The position numbers and the translations under genes are program-made. A stretch of DNA of 34,864 bases from Flavicella sp042091695 (GTDB lineage: Bacteria > Bacteroidota > Bacteroidia > Flavobacteriales > Flavobacteriaceae): NCBI GenBank assembly GCA_042091695.1, contig JBELHA010000033.1, positions 1 through 34,864 of the forward strand. Reading direction: 5' to 3'. Below are positions 17,773-25,939 of the stretch, piece after piece (the stretch's first letter is position 1; every line of letters starts with the position of its first letter). The notes beneath the pieces were generated by a model. It did no database searches, was not told the DNA's origin, and saw nothing but the letters and a program-made list of their open reading frames with translations.

Positions 17773-17773
17773 C

Positions 17774-18646
17774 TTAGTTTGTCGCTTTCTTTTGTGCCTT
17801 GATCACACCATAGATGACCAATGCGGCTGCAGCCAATTGAATCAGTGTCAACTTTTCCCCATCTATTATTCCCCAAATAACAGCAACTACTGTAATCAAA
17901 TAGGAAACTGAAGATGAAAAAACAGGACTTGAAATCTGAATGAGTTTGTTGAAAAGCAACATGGCCATACTGGTTCCTAAAGCAGCAAGAATAGCTACAT
18001 AGCCCAAAGAGGAAAGTACCAAAGGGTCTGAAATGGTTTTGTCAAAAAAACCAGAAAAATACAAAGCAACTGCCGTAGGTGGTATCAATACTGTAAAAGT
18101 AGCGGTTGTAATACTTACGGTATCTAATTTGGGGAGCTTTGTTTTGATATAATTGACACTAAAGGCATAGCCTGATGCAGCAATCAAAACCAAAAAAGCA
18201 TAGCCATAGTTTTTTGTTGGATTTTCAAGGGCGCTATTTAGTAGTAAAATTAAGGTTCCAACCAACCCAACTAATATTCCAAGAACTTGTTTTTTGGAAA
18301 ACGAAAAATTAAAGAAAAGCGCTCCCAGAATTAAGGTAAGGAGAGGCGTTAAGGAGGTCAATACTGCTGCTACTGCACTATCGATTTCACGTACAGCAAA
18401 TGAAAAAAGAAATACAGGTATAAAGGTTCCAACAAAAGCTACTACAATCAATGGTTTCCAAAAATTCTTTTTGATTTTGAGGAGTTTTGGTCCTCCAATA
18501 AATAAAAGAATAAAGCCCGCAATTAAAATTCTAAAAGCACCAATCTCCACAGGACTGAGCCCAATCAAGGCTTTTTTAATCAAAATAAAAGAACTTCCCC
18601 AGGTCAAAGCTAGGATGGATAGAAAAAGCCACTTTTTGTGTTGCAT
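17774..18646 (-). CDS. DMT-superfamily EamA/RhaT-type exporter
   Basis: The 290-residue protein has ten membrane helices in two five-helix EamA halves. The first begins FLSILALTWGSSFILIKKAL with GLSPVEIGAFRILIAG, and the second begins around residue 145 with GYAFLVLIAASGYAF. The WGSSF and helix-4 AVREIDSAVAAVLTSLTPL segments are standard for this family. Members export amino acids or other small metabolites; the substrate is not predictable. It is a single gene facing ruvC tail to tail. Confidence 0.9.
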   Translation of the reverse strand: MQHKKWLFLSILALTWGSSFILIKKALIGLSPVEIGAFRILIAGFILLFIGGPKLLKIKKNFWKPLIVVAFVGTFIPVFLFSFAVREIDSAVAAVLTSLTPLLTLILGALFFNFSFSKKQVLGILVGLVGTLILLLNSALENPTKNYGYAFLVLIAASGYAFSVNYIKTKLPKLDTVSITTATFTVLIPPTAVALYFSGFFDKTISDPLVLSSLGYVAILAALGTSMAMLLFNKLIQISSPVFSSSVSYLITVVAVIWGIIDGEKLTLIQLAAAALVIYGVIKAQKKATN

Positions 18647-18737
18647 AGCGCGAGGGTGTTAAAACTTTGTAAAAGTCCGTAATTTTTTCGGATTATCGGT
18701 CTATTCTAGCTAAATTGCACTTCTAAATTATCTAATT

Positions 18738-19115
18738 ATGAATATTTTAAAACATATATCACTTTTTTTGTTGCTTAGTTTGTCCTTGTTTTCTTGTAAG
18801 GAAGAAAAGTCTACTGAAAAGACCAACGCAGCAGATGTTAACGCTGTAGCTGAGTTGCAAAAGCCACAAGATCTAAAAAAAGTAGCCATTGCTATCCAAG
18901 GAATGACTTGCGAAATAGGATGTGCAAAAACCATAGAATCTAAATTGTCAAAAACATTTGGAATCACAGATTCAAAAGTGCTTTTTGAGCAAAATATAGG
19001 AGAGTTTGTATACGATGCAAATCAAATCTCGGACACCGAAATAGCTCAAAAAATTGCGAGTATCGGAAATGGTGAAATGTATACTACTTCTGAAGTCAAA
19101 CAGATAGAATTGTAA
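18738..19115 (+). CDS. HMA-domain lipoprotein with CxxxC metal site
   Basis: The 125-residue protein has a lipoprotein signal peptide with lipobox LFSC (Cys20), a charged linker rich in Glu, Ala and Asn (21-46), and one heavy-metal-associated domain (about 47-115). The metal loop reads GMTCEIGC: Cys58 and Cys62 are separated by three residues, not the two of the classic GMTCxxC of copper chaperones and P-type ATPases. The rest of the fold is visible (AKTIESKLSKTFGI helix, VLFEQNIGEFVYD strands, ISDTEIAQKIASIG helix). It should be anchored in the periplasm or on the outer membrane, binding a thiophilic metal such as copper. It is 16 bp upstream of a cysteine-rich lipoprotein and is presumably co-transcribed with it. 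Confidence 0.85.
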   Translation: MNILKHISLFLLLSLSLFSCKEEKSTEKTNAADVNAVAELQKPQDLKKVAIAIQGMTCEIGCAKTIESKLSKTFGITDSKVLFEQNIGEFVYDANQISDTEIAQKIASIGNGEMYTTSEVKQIEL

Positions 19116-19131
19116 GATTAAAAATATAGAA

Positions 19132-19548
19132 ATGATAAAATATACCAAGGGTGTTGTGGCGCTTCTAATGTTCACGCTGTTATTTGTTGCTTGTAAGGAA
19201 GCAACTACCGATAAAAATGCAGCAGCGGTTGCAGTTGAAAATGAAGCAAAAGCTACAACTACTAATACTAAAATTTGTAAAGCGGCATGTAAGAAAAAAT
19301 GCACTACTACTGCAGTTGCTATCTCAGAAAAAAAGGCTGAATGCAAGAAAAAATGCGACACACCTTGTGGTAGCAGTGCAACTGCTGTGACAACTGAGGC
19401 TAAACCAGCGTGTAAAACTGCAAGTGATACTAATGATGTAGCCTGTAAGAAGAAATGCAACACTAAAAGCGAAGCGGAAGTGACGGCAAAATGCAAAAGC
19501 ACAAATGCAGCATGTAAAGCCAAATGCGCTGCAAAAGCAGCTGTCTAA
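19132..19548 (+). CDS. Cysteine- and lysine-rich repeat lipoprotein, putative metal-binding protein
   Basis: The 138-residue product starts with a signal peptide ending in the lipobox LFVAC (Cys21). The mature part has no globular look: it is built of Ala, Thr, Lys and Glu with twelve further cysteines (49, 53, 57, 71, 75, 79, 94, 105, 109, 121, 128, 132). Most are spaced exactly three residues apart, in four blocks around C-K-x-x-C (for example CKAACKKKC, CKKKCDTPC). The DNA of the blocks is also alike (TGYAAR...AAATGC), suggesting internal duplication. The gene follows an HMA lipoprotein whose site is also CxxxC, with 16 bp between, and ends before a strong terminator. A metal buffer or metallothionein-like surface protein is a plausible role; I do not recognise a named family. 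Confidence 0.78.
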   Translation: MIKYTKGVVALLMFTLLFVACKEATTDKNAAAVAVENEAKATTTNTKICKAACKKKCTTTAVAISEKKAECKKKCDTPCGSSATAVTTEAKPACKTASDTNDVACKKKCNTKSEAEVTAKCKSTNAACKAKCAAKAAV

Positions 19549-19572
19549 AGATACTCTATTTGGATGTACTAC

Positions 19573-19600
19573 AAACCACTCTTTTTGAGTGGTTTTTTTT
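19573..19600 (+). terminator. Rho-independent terminator after the lipoprotein pair
   Basis: AAACCACTC (19573-19581) and GAGTGGTTT (19587-19595) form a perfect 9-bp stem with a TTTTT loop, followed by a T-run to 19600. It closes the HMA/Cys-rich lipoprotein transcript and separates it from ctaA. Confidence 0.9.
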
Positions 19601-19607
19601 GTTTTTA

Positions 19608-19639
19608 TTGGGGGTACTTACAGATATTCCGTATTTTTG
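19608..19639 (+). promoter_or_regulatory. Probable promoter of ctaA
   Basis: TTG (19608-19610), a 21-bp spacer and TAttTTTG (19632-19639) match the Bacteroidota -33/-7 pattern. It lies just after the preceding terminator and 27 bp before the GTG start of ctaA. Confidence 0.65.
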
Positions 19640-19666
19640 TAAAGTATTATTTATACCATATATCTC

Positions 19667-20692
19667 GTGAAAAAACATTTCAAACGTATCGTTCAGATTG
19701 CTATAGTTTCTGTTTATCTAATATTTATTGCCGGGTCGGTTGTGCGTATGACAGGATCAGGTATGGGATGTCCTGATTGGCCGAAGTGTTTTGGGTATTA
19801 TATACCTCCTACAGATGTGGAGCAGTTGTTGTGGAAACCCAATACGGCTTTTGTAAAAGGTGCTGTAATTATAATCGATGAAACGTTATATGTCGCTAAC
19901 AATGCTTTGCAGACTAATGAAGTTTACAATTCGGAAAATTGGTCTGTGTATACCAAACACGATTATGCGGTATTCAATGTATTTCATACTTGGACGGAAT
20001 ACATCAATAGATTGGCTTCCGTACTCTCTGGATTTGTCTTTTTGTTCTTAATAGCGGGAGCTACTCGTTTTTGGAAAGAGAATAAAAAAATTACCCTATT
20101 TGCTTTTGCCGCTTTTTTCCTCATGCTCTTTGAAGCTTGGTTGGGGAAAACTGTTGTTGATTCGGTGTTAAAACCCTCTGTGATTACCATACATATGGTA
20201 GCAGGTCTAATGATTATAGGTTTGCTGTTAAAACTATTACAGCTGGTTTCTAAAAAAGACCAACCTATTAGAACTTTTAACAAAACATTCAACACCTTGT
20301 TGACTGTATCTATAATCCTTTCCGTTATTCAAATAGCGTTGGGAACACAAGTGCGTCAATTTGTAGACGAACAGGTAAAATTGTTTGGGTTTGAAAACAA
20401 GCAAATGAGCCTGTACAATCCGAGTATTAAGTTTTATGTACACCGTTCTTTTACGATAGCCATTGTGTTATTGAATTTCTTTATTTTTTACAAGAATGAA
20501 ATGCTCAAGTTGAAGTACAAAATCCCAACTTGGATTCTTATCCTTTTAGGTTTTGAGGCGATGTCGGGTATTTTGATGTTTTACAGTGATTTTCCTTTTG
20601 GTACCCAAGCAGTGCATTTGCTTTCTGGCGCTTTGCTTTTTGGATTGCAATTTTACCTGCGCATCGAACATGGAGGCTTAAAGAGAAGGTAA
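19667..20692 (+). CDS. ctaA: Heme A synthase (COX15/CtaA)
   Basis: The 341-residue protein has eight membrane helices. It begins with the family signature GSVVRMTGSGMGCPDWPKCFG (positions about 23-43, with the Cys pair 35/41 in the first extracytoplasmic loop). Heme-ligand histidines sit in the usual helix contexts: FHTWTEYINRL, TIHMVAGL, YVHRSF and QAVHLLSG. CtaA oxidises the C8 methyl group of heme O to the formyl of heme A for aa3-type cytochrome oxidase. The start is a GTG at 19667; the promoter box just upstream leaves no room for a longer N-terminus. CtaB (heme O synthase) is not in the window. Confidence 0.95.
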   Translation: MKKHFKRIVQIAIVSVYLIFIAGSVVRMTGSGMGCPDWPKCFGYYIPPTDVEQLLWKPNTAFVKGAVIIIDETLYVANNALQTNEVYNSENWSVYTKHDYAVFNVFHTWTEYINRLASVLSGFVFLFLIAGATRFWKENKKITLFAFAAFFLMLFEAWLGKTVVDSVLKPSVITIHMVAGLMIIGLLLKLLQLVSKKDQPIRTFNKTFNTLLTVSIILSVIQIALGTQVRQFVDEQVKLFGFENKQMSLYNPSIKFYVHRSFTIAIVLLNFFIFYKNEMLKLKYKIPTWILILLGFEAMSGILMFYSDFPFGTQAVHLLSGALLFGLQFYLRIEHGGLKRR

Positions 20693-20814
20693 GCGCTGTA
20701 TAAAAGACATTAGTTTTTACTATTGCTAATACAGCTAATTTTTAAACCAATCATAAACACTTTTTCAAGCTGTTTATTCTAAAGTTTTTTCTAACTTTAG
20801 CAAAATTTTTTTTT

Positions 20815-21888
20815 ATGTCGAATTCTTTTGGAAAGCTTTTTAGAGTAAGCACTTTTGGTGAATCACACGGACCTGCAATAGGAGGTGTAATAGACGGATG
20901 TCCTCCGGGGATTGAATTAGATTTTGAAGCAATACAAAAGGATTTAGATCGGAGAAAGCCAGGGCAGTCTAAAATTGTAACCCAAAGAAAAGAACCGGAT
21001 GAAGTAAAATTCCACTCAGGTATTTTTGAGGGAAAGACTACTGGCGCTTCTATTGGGTTTTTGATAGAAAACACCAACCAGAAATCTCGTGACTATTCAC
21101 ATATAGCACAGACCTACCGACCTTCTCATGCCGATTATACTTATGACAAAAAGTACAAGGGCAATAGAGATTATCGTGGAGGGGGAAGAACTTCAGCTCG
21201 TGAAACTGCCAACTGGGTAGTAGGAGGTGCTGTGGCCAAACAAGTAATTCCACATGTAAAGATAAATGCATTTACTTCTGCAATAGGAGCTATTAAAATG
21301 GAAACGCCTTACCAAGAAGTAGATTTGTCTTTGATAGAATCAAATATAGCACGTTGTCCTGACCCTAAAAAGGCAGAAGAAATGATTGAGTACGTGTCTA
21401 AAATTAAAAAACAAGGAGACACCGTAGGTGGTGTCATTACCTGTGTGGTACAAAATGTACCTGTTGGACTAGGAGAACCTATATTCAACAAGTTACACGC
21501 TGCTTTGGGACATGCGATGCTATCAATCAATGCAGTAAAAGGTTTTGAATACGGTAGTGGTTTTGACGGTGCTGAAATGATAGGAAGCGACCACAATGAT
21601 GTTTTTAATACTGATGGGTCTACAAAAACAAACAATTCTGGTGGAGTACAAGGAGGGATTAGCAATGGAATGGATATTTATTTCAAAGTTGCCTTCAAGC
21701 CAGTTGCTACATTAATTCAAAAACAAATGACGATAGATTCTGAAGGGAATGAGGTCGAAATGATGGGGAAAGGTAGACACGATCCATGTGTGGTGCCAAG
21801 AGCTATACCAATCGTAGAAGCGATGACAGCAATGGTATTGGCTGACTTTGTGATGTTAGATCAATCCAAAACAGGGTTTGAATTTTAA
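20815..21888 (+). CDS. aroC: Chorismate synthase
   Basis: The 357-residue protein is clear AroC. It starts SFGKLFRVSTFGESHGPAIGGVIDGCPPG, the first family signature with the catalytic His in GESHG. Further marks are DRRKPGQSKIVTQRKEPDE, the SRDYSHIAQTYRPSHADYTY segment, GGGRTSARETANWVVGGAVAKQ, and the C-terminal KGRHDPCVVPRAIPIVEAM with the second conserved His. It removes phosphate from 5-enolpyruvylshikimate-3-phosphate using reduced FMN to make chorismate, the last shared step to aromatic amino acids. A variant -7 box (TAacTTTA, 20792-20799) lies 15 bp before the ATG. It is monocistronic and convergent with the gene at 21906-22595. Confidence 0.97.
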   Translation: MSNSFGKLFRVSTFGESHGPAIGGVIDGCPPGIELDFEAIQKDLDRRKPGQSKIVTQRKEPDEVKFHSGIFEGKTTGASIGFLIENTNQKSRDYSHIAQTYRPSHADYTYDKKYKGNRDYRGGGRTSARETANWVVGGAVAKQVIPHVKINAFTSAIGAIKMETPYQEVDLSLIESNIARCPDPKKAEEMIEYVSKIKKQGDTVGGVITCVVQNVPVGLGEPIFNKLHAALGHAMLSINAVKGFEYGSGFDGAEMIGSDHNDVFNTDGSTKTNNSGGVQGGISNGMDIYFKVAFKPVATLIQKQMTIDSEGNEVEMMGKGRHDPCVVPRAIPIVEAMTAMVLADFVMLDQSKTGFEF

Positions 21889-21905
21889 CCGATCAAGTAT
21901 AGCAA

Positions 21906-22595
21906 CTACTTAAAATCTTTTCTGCTTACCTTTTGATTGATTAGTAGTTTTTTTGTTTGGAATTCTATTTTTCGCTTGCCTACTTCAATGGTCAATTTTG
22001 AGGGCATTTTAATACCCTCAATAGCTACATAGTTCTCGAAATAGAGGTGTTGTGTAAATTTGGTCGTTCCTTTCACGCGAAGGCTACTTCCTTTTATTTT
22101 CAATCCTGAATTAAGGGCGTAATAAACTTTTGTGTTTCCTATTTTTAATAGGTGACATTTAACCGTGTTTACATCTCTGATACCGATATAGGTAGCTTTA
22201 TCTACATAGTTGAATTCAGGAAAAATACTTCTATTTTCTGAAAAATTTCGCAATTCACTTTTAGATAGTTTTCGATAACTTCCAGACTCGTATACCTTTC
22301 CTTTTTTACCATCGAATACTTTTTTCGAAATCAAATGGTCTTTATGGTGTAAAGTTGAATATACCTTGTTGGGCAAAAGTAGTTTCTTCTCAAGAAAAAT
22401 TGGATGCTCCTTAAGCATTCCAATCGCTTCTAGGGATATTGATCTGATTTGTTTGGCTTTTTCTTTGCCTCCAACAGCCTCAAAATAATCCTCGATTACT
22501 TGGTTTGCTGTAATTTTTATTGCTTGTTGTCCAAAACTATTTTGATGCAACAAGAGCATCAAAAGGCAAGTAAAGAAGGATGTAGGTGCTTTCAT
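21906..22595 (-). CDS. Secreted protein of unknown function, LolA-like outer-membrane-sorting type
   Basis: The 229-residue protein has a standard signal peptide, with cleavage likely after SFG before QQAIKITANQ. The mature start, ANQVIEDYFEAVGGKEKAKQIRSISLEAIG, is a pattern seen at the head of many Bacteroidota periplasmic proteins of the LolA/LolB-like fold. The rest is alternating beta strands rich in Lys, consistent with a half-barrel that binds lipid or a hydrophobic ligand. No catalytic motif is visible. It is alone on the minus strand between aroC and rplU. Function unknown; LolA-like is inferred from the N-terminal pattern and length. Confidence 0.75.
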   Translation of the reverse strand: MKAPTSFFTCLLMLLLHQNSFGQQAIKITANQVIEDYFEAVGGKEKAKQIRSISLEAIGMLKEHPIFLEKKLLLPNKVYSTLHHKDHLISKKVFDGKKGKVYESGSYRKLSKSELRNFSENRSIFPEFNYVDKATYIGIRDVNTVKCHLLKIGNTKVYYALNSGLKIKGSSLRVKGTTKFTQHLYFENYVAIEGIKMPSKLTIEVGKRKIEFQTKKLLINQKVSRKDFK

Positions 22596-22749
22596 AACAA
22601 TGTAAATGTATAAAAAGTTAGGGAAAACTAATTGCTTCGTGATGTGTTTGTTTCTGTTTTGACTTTCAGTATTAATGTCACTAAATCCTAGAGATCGATT
22701 GTGGTAGCTAATTCTTTGTCGCTGAGAGCTGTTTTTTTAATTCAGGCTA

Positions 22750-22779
22750 TTGTGTTTTGAGATAAAAGATGTATATTTG
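22750..22779 (+). promoter_or_regulatory. Promoter of rplU-rpmA
   Basis: TTG at 22750-22752, a 19-bp spacer and TAtaTTTG at 22772-22779 give a near-ideal Bacteroidota promoter. Transcription would start about 22786, leaving a leader of about 33 bases before the rplU ATG at 22819. Confidence 0.75.
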
Positions 22780-22818
22780 CACTCGTTTTATATAAACAAA
22801 ATATTTAAATACAAACAT

Positions 22819-23133
22819 ATGTACGCAATTGTAGAGATAGCAGGGCAGCAGTTTAAAGTAGCGAAAGACCAAAAAGTATACGTACACCGTTTACAATCAG
22901 AAGAAGGTTCAAATGTAACATTTGACAACGTTCTTTTAGTAGCAGATGGTGAAAACGTAACGATTGGCGCCCCAGCTATAGAAGGAGCCAAAGTAACGGC
23001 GAAAGTTTTAGGTCACCTTAAAGGTGATAAAGTAATCGTTTTCAAAAAGAAACGTAGAAAAGGATACAAGAAAAAGAACGGACACCGTCAGTTCTTGACT
23101 GAAATCCAAATCGATGGTATCGCAGTTTCTTAA
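22819..23133 (+). CDS. rplU: Ribosomal protein bL21
   Basis: The 104-residue product from ATG 22819 begins YAIVEIAGQQFKVAKDQ, the bL21 signature, and ends with KRRKGYKKKNGHRQFLTEIQIDGI, the C-terminal rRNA-binding part. A longer frame back to 22750 is rejected because it would start inside the promoter. bL21 binds 23S rRNA in the large subunit. rpmA follows 80 bp downstream in the conserved L21-L27 order. Confidence 0.98.
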   Translation: MYAIVEIAGQQFKVAKDQKVYVHRLQSEEGSNVTFDNVLLVADGENVTIGAPAIEGAKVTAKVLGHLKGDKVIVFKKKRRKGYKKKNGHRQFLTEIQIDGIAVS

Positions 23134-23213
23134 TTGAACAAAACGCATTAATAAAAATAAAACAATAATCTTATCTATTAATTTTATTTAATAGGTGTTA
23201 AAATCGAAATATT

Positions 23214-23474
23214 ATGGCTCATAAGAAAGGTGTCGGAAGTTCGAAGAATGGTAGAGAATCAGAATCGAAACGTCTAGGTGTAAAAATTTACGGAGGACAA
23301 GCTGCAATCGCAGGAAATATCCTAATCCGTCAAAGAGGAACTAAACATTATCCAGGTGAAAATGTATATATGGGGAAAGACCATACTTTACATGCAAAAG
23401 TAGATGGATTGGTAAAGTTTACTAAGAAGAAAGACAACAGATCTTACGTTTCTATCGAAGCTTTTGAAGCTTAG
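23214..23474 (+). CDS. rpmA: Ribosomal protein bL27
   Basis: The 86-residue protein starts AHKKGVGSSKNGRESESKRLGVK, the conserved N-terminal arm that reaches the peptidyl-transferase centre, and continues GGQAAIAGNILIRQRGTKHYPGENV and GKDHTLHAKVDG. It begins directly with MAHKKG and has no Firmicutes-type cleavable leader. It is co-transcribed with rplU and closed by a terminator. Confidence 0.98.
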   Translation: MAHKKGVGSSKNGRESESKRLGVKIYGGQAAIAGNILIRQRGTKHYPGENVYMGKDHTLHAKVDGLVKFTKKKDNRSYVSIEAFEA

Positions 23475-23497
23475 AAACTAAGGTTTTTAATCCTATA

Positions 23498-23535
23498 AAA
23501 CTCCCTTCCATATTGGTAGGGAGTTTTCTTGTTTC
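23498..23535 (+). terminator. Rho-independent terminator after rpmA
   Basis: AAACTCCCT (23498-23506) pairs with AGGGAGTTT (23518-23526); two further pairs are possible past a T-T mismatch. A T-rich tail (TTTTCTTGTTT) follows. Confidence 0.8.
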
Positions 23536-23598
23536 ATAGATACAACGCTTTTTGCTGTGTTGTGTCGCTTATATTTTTAGTGTTAAACGATCAATTAT

Positions 23599-24843
23599 AT
23601 GCGTATTTTTTATTCTTTTTTTGTCTCTTTTGTGGGTTTTATGCTCAAAATAGTGGCCTTGTTTCACGGTAAAATGCAGCTATTTATTGAGGGGAGGAAA
23701 GGTGTTTTCCAGCAATTAGAAGCAGCCATTTCACCAAACGATAAAGTCCTGTGGATACACTGTGCTTCTTTGGGGGAGTTTGAGCAAGGACGTCCCGTAA
23801 TAGAACAGTGGAAGAAAGAATTTCCTTTACACAAAATTGTATTGACATTTTTTTCACCCTCTGGCTTCGAGGTACAAAAGAACTATACGCAAGCTGATTT
23901 GGTATTATACCTTCCTTTGGATACTCTTTACAATGCTACAACTTTTTTACACCTACTACATCCAGAATTAGCTGTTTTTGTGAAATATGAGTTTTGGCCT
24001 AATTACTTATACAGGCTACAACAGTTACAAATACCTACTCTTTTGGTTTCTGGTATTTTTCGAGAAAAACAAGTTTTTTTCAAACCATATGGTGCTTGGA
24101 TGCGTTCTCGTTTACATGCCTTTTCTCACTTTTTTGTTCAGGATAAAGTGTCCGTTTCTTTACTAGAATCTATTGGTTTTGAGAATGTCACCTTAGCCGG
24201 AGATACACGCTTTGATCGTGTAAATGCAATTGTGCAAAGAGACAATCATTTAGACTTTGTAGCGGATTTTAAAAATGGGGCTACGGTATTGGTAGCTGGG
24301 AGTACTTGGAAAGCTGATGAGGTGTTACTTGTTAATTACATAAATAACAACGCTTCCGATACAGAAAAGTTTATCATTGCACCTCACAATATAGATGCTG
24401 AGGCAATAGAAGACCTAAAAAACTCTCTTGGAACTAAAGCTGTTCTGTATTCTGAGCGAAACGAAAATTCGCTACAAAACTATCAGGTTTTTATTATAGA
24501 CACAATAGGTTTGTTGACTAAAATATATAGTTACGCTTCGATTGCTTATGTGGGTGGAGGTTATACTAAAAGTGGCGTACACAATGTTTTGGAACCGGCA
24601 ACTTTCGGTGTTCCTATTGTGATAGGACCCAACTACGCTAAGTTTAAAGAAGTGAAAGATTTGGTTGAAAGAGAAGCGTGTATGGTTACCAAAGATCAGC
24701 TAAGTGTTTCGAATACCCTGACTGATTTGTTTCAAGATACTGCTTTAAGTACCGCCAAAGGAGCAGGCTCAAGAGCCTATATAGAAGAGAGTTTAGGAGC
24801 AACCCAAAAAATAAATACCTACGTCGTATCCTTACTAAGTTAG
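23599..24843 (+). CDS. waaA: 3-deoxy-D-manno-octulosonic acid (Kdo) transferase WaaA/KdtA
   Basis: The 414-residue protein has an N-terminal membrane-associating segment and a GT-B fold of family GT30. Diagnostic segments are LWIHCASLGEFEQGRPVIE (about 51-69; the Glu after the Gly is the expected catalytic base), LVLYLPLDT, PELAVFVKYEFWPNYL, LVSGIFREKQVFFKPYGAWMR and, in the C-terminal half, AGSTWKADE and YVGGGYTKSGVHNVLEPATFGVPIVIGPNYAKFKE. It adds Kdo from CMP-Kdo to lipid A precursor at the inner membrane, so this organism makes Kdo-containing LPS. It is slightly shorter than the enterobacterial enzyme (about 425). Confidence 0.95.
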   Translation: MRIFYSFFVSFVGFMLKIVALFHGKMQLFIEGRKGVFQQLEAAISPNDKVLWIHCASLGEFEQGRPVIEQWKKEFPLHKIVLTFFSPSGFEVQKNYTQADLVLYLPLDTLYNATTFLHLLHPELAVFVKYEFWPNYLYRLQQLQIPTLLVSGIFREKQVFFKPYGAWMRSRLHAFSHFFVQDKVSVSLLESIGFENVTLAGDTRFDRVNAIVQRDNHLDFVADFKNGATVLVAGSTWKADEVLLVNYINNNASDTEKFIIAPHNIDAEAIEDLKNSLGTKAVLYSERNENSLQNYQVFIIDTIGLLTKIYSYASIAYVGGGYTKSGVHNVLEPATFGVPIVIGPNYAKFKEVKDLVEREACMVTKDQLSVSNTLTDLFQDTALSTAKGAGSRAYIEESLGATQKINTYVVSLLS

Positions 24844-24919
24844 TAGTTTTCTCACGAATACACCTATTTGTTTTGTTATTATGTCTTTTTGTAAGAGATT
24901 TGTAATTCAATAAAGGAAA

Positions 24920-25915
24920 ATGAACAGTTTGGTAGATGCTTATGGAAGAAAAATTACCTACTTGCGATTGGCGGTTACCGATCGTTGTAATTTACGTTGT
25001 ACGTATTGTATGCCAGCTAAAGGAGCTGAGATTGTCCCGAGAGCTGAATTATTGACTTTTAAAGAGATGTATCGTATTACGAGAGTGCTCTCTGAATTGG
25101 GGGTAGATAAGGTGCGTTTGACAGGTGGAGAACCTTTTGTGAGAAAGGATTTTATCAAGCTTGTAAAAATGCTTTCTTTCAACGATAAGCTAAAAACTAT
25201 CAATATTACGACCAACGGTGTTTTGACAGCACCCCATATTCCTGAACTTAAGCATCTAAACGTCGGAACAATCAATTTGAGTATTGATAGCCTATCGCGT
25301 GAAAACTTTAAAAACATCACAAGACGAGATGACTTTGATCGTGTGATGCACACCCTGTCTTTGTTGCAAAAAAGTAAATTGCAGCTAAAGTTAAATGTAG
25401 TTGTACAGTCAGGGGAAAATACCCATGAAATCAATGATTTTGTAAGGCTAACGAAAGCCCATGCTGTAGAAGTACGTTTTATAGAGGAAATGCCTTTTAA
25501 TGGAACTGGGAAAAGAGACGTTTCAGAACTATGGCATGCCAAACGTATATTGCAAGAGGTGCAATCAGAATTTTCCAATGTGGTAGCGCTGCCTATAGAA
25601 AAATCGAGTACCTCTCATATGTATAAAATCACAGGAAGTAAAGGGATATTTGGAATAATTCCTGCCTATACAAGGACTATTTGCCACGATTGCAACCGAC
25701 TTCGTATTACCGCCACCGGATTGCTGAAAAATTGCCTTTTTGACGATGGTGTGTTTAGTATTAGAGATTTTATTCGAGAAGGAGCTTCTGATGGAGAGCT
25801 CAAAGAATTGTTTGTCAGACTTGTTTCTAAAAAACCTAAAAATGGTTTTGTCGCAGAGGCCAACCGATTGAAACACAAAATAGTGTCCGAAAGTATGTCC
25901 TCCATTGGTGGCTAG
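24920..25915 (+). CDS. moaA: GTP 3',8-cyclase MoaA
   Basis: The 331-residue radical-SAM enzyme has the N-terminal CxxxCxxC cluster (C23, C27, C30), the SAM-contact segment TGGEPFVRKDF, the C-terminal CxxC-x13-C cluster (C255, C258, C272 in CHDCNRLRITATG) that binds GTP, and the terminal GG required for activity. It makes 3',8-cyclo-7,8-dihydro-GTP, the first step of molybdopterin synthesis, with MoaC encoded downstream. The ATG is preceded by AAAGGA at 24912-24917, an SD-like site of the sort that is rare here. It is the first gene of the + strand Moco cluster. Confidence 0.97.
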   Translation: MNSLVDAYGRKITYLRLAVTDRCNLRCTYCMPAKGAEIVPRAELLTFKEMYRITRVLSELGVDKVRLTGGEPFVRKDFIKLVKMLSFNDKLKTINITTNGVLTAPHIPELKHLNVGTINLSIDSLSRENFKNITRRDDFDRVMHTLSLLQKSKLQLKLNVVVQSGENTHEINDFVRLTKAHAVEVRFIEEMPFNGTGKRDVSELWHAKRILQEVQSEFSNVVALPIEKSSTSHMYKITGSKGIFGIIPAYTRTICHDCNRLRITATGLLKNCLFDDGVFSIRDFIREGASDGELKELFVRLVSKKPKNGFVAEANRLKHKIVSESMSSIGG

Positions 25916-25939
25916 TGCACAACGATAACATTTAAAAAT

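Noticed and set aside
18972..19523. A 183-codon minus-strand open frame rich in Ala, Leu, Val and Ser, opposite the two small lipoprotein genes
   Set aside because: Its hydrophobic, repetitive translation is the antisense image of the Lys/Ala/Cys-rich repeats; the + strand genes have signal peptides, an HMA motif and a terminator.
19564..19776. A 70-codon + strand frame overlapping the start of ctaA
   Set aside because: It runs through the terminator hairpin and the ctaA promoter in another frame; ctaA is certain.
24958..25578. A 206-codon minus-strand open frame across moaA
   Set aside because: moaA on + is certain from its radical-SAM clusters; the antisense frame shows no domain and is a shadow.
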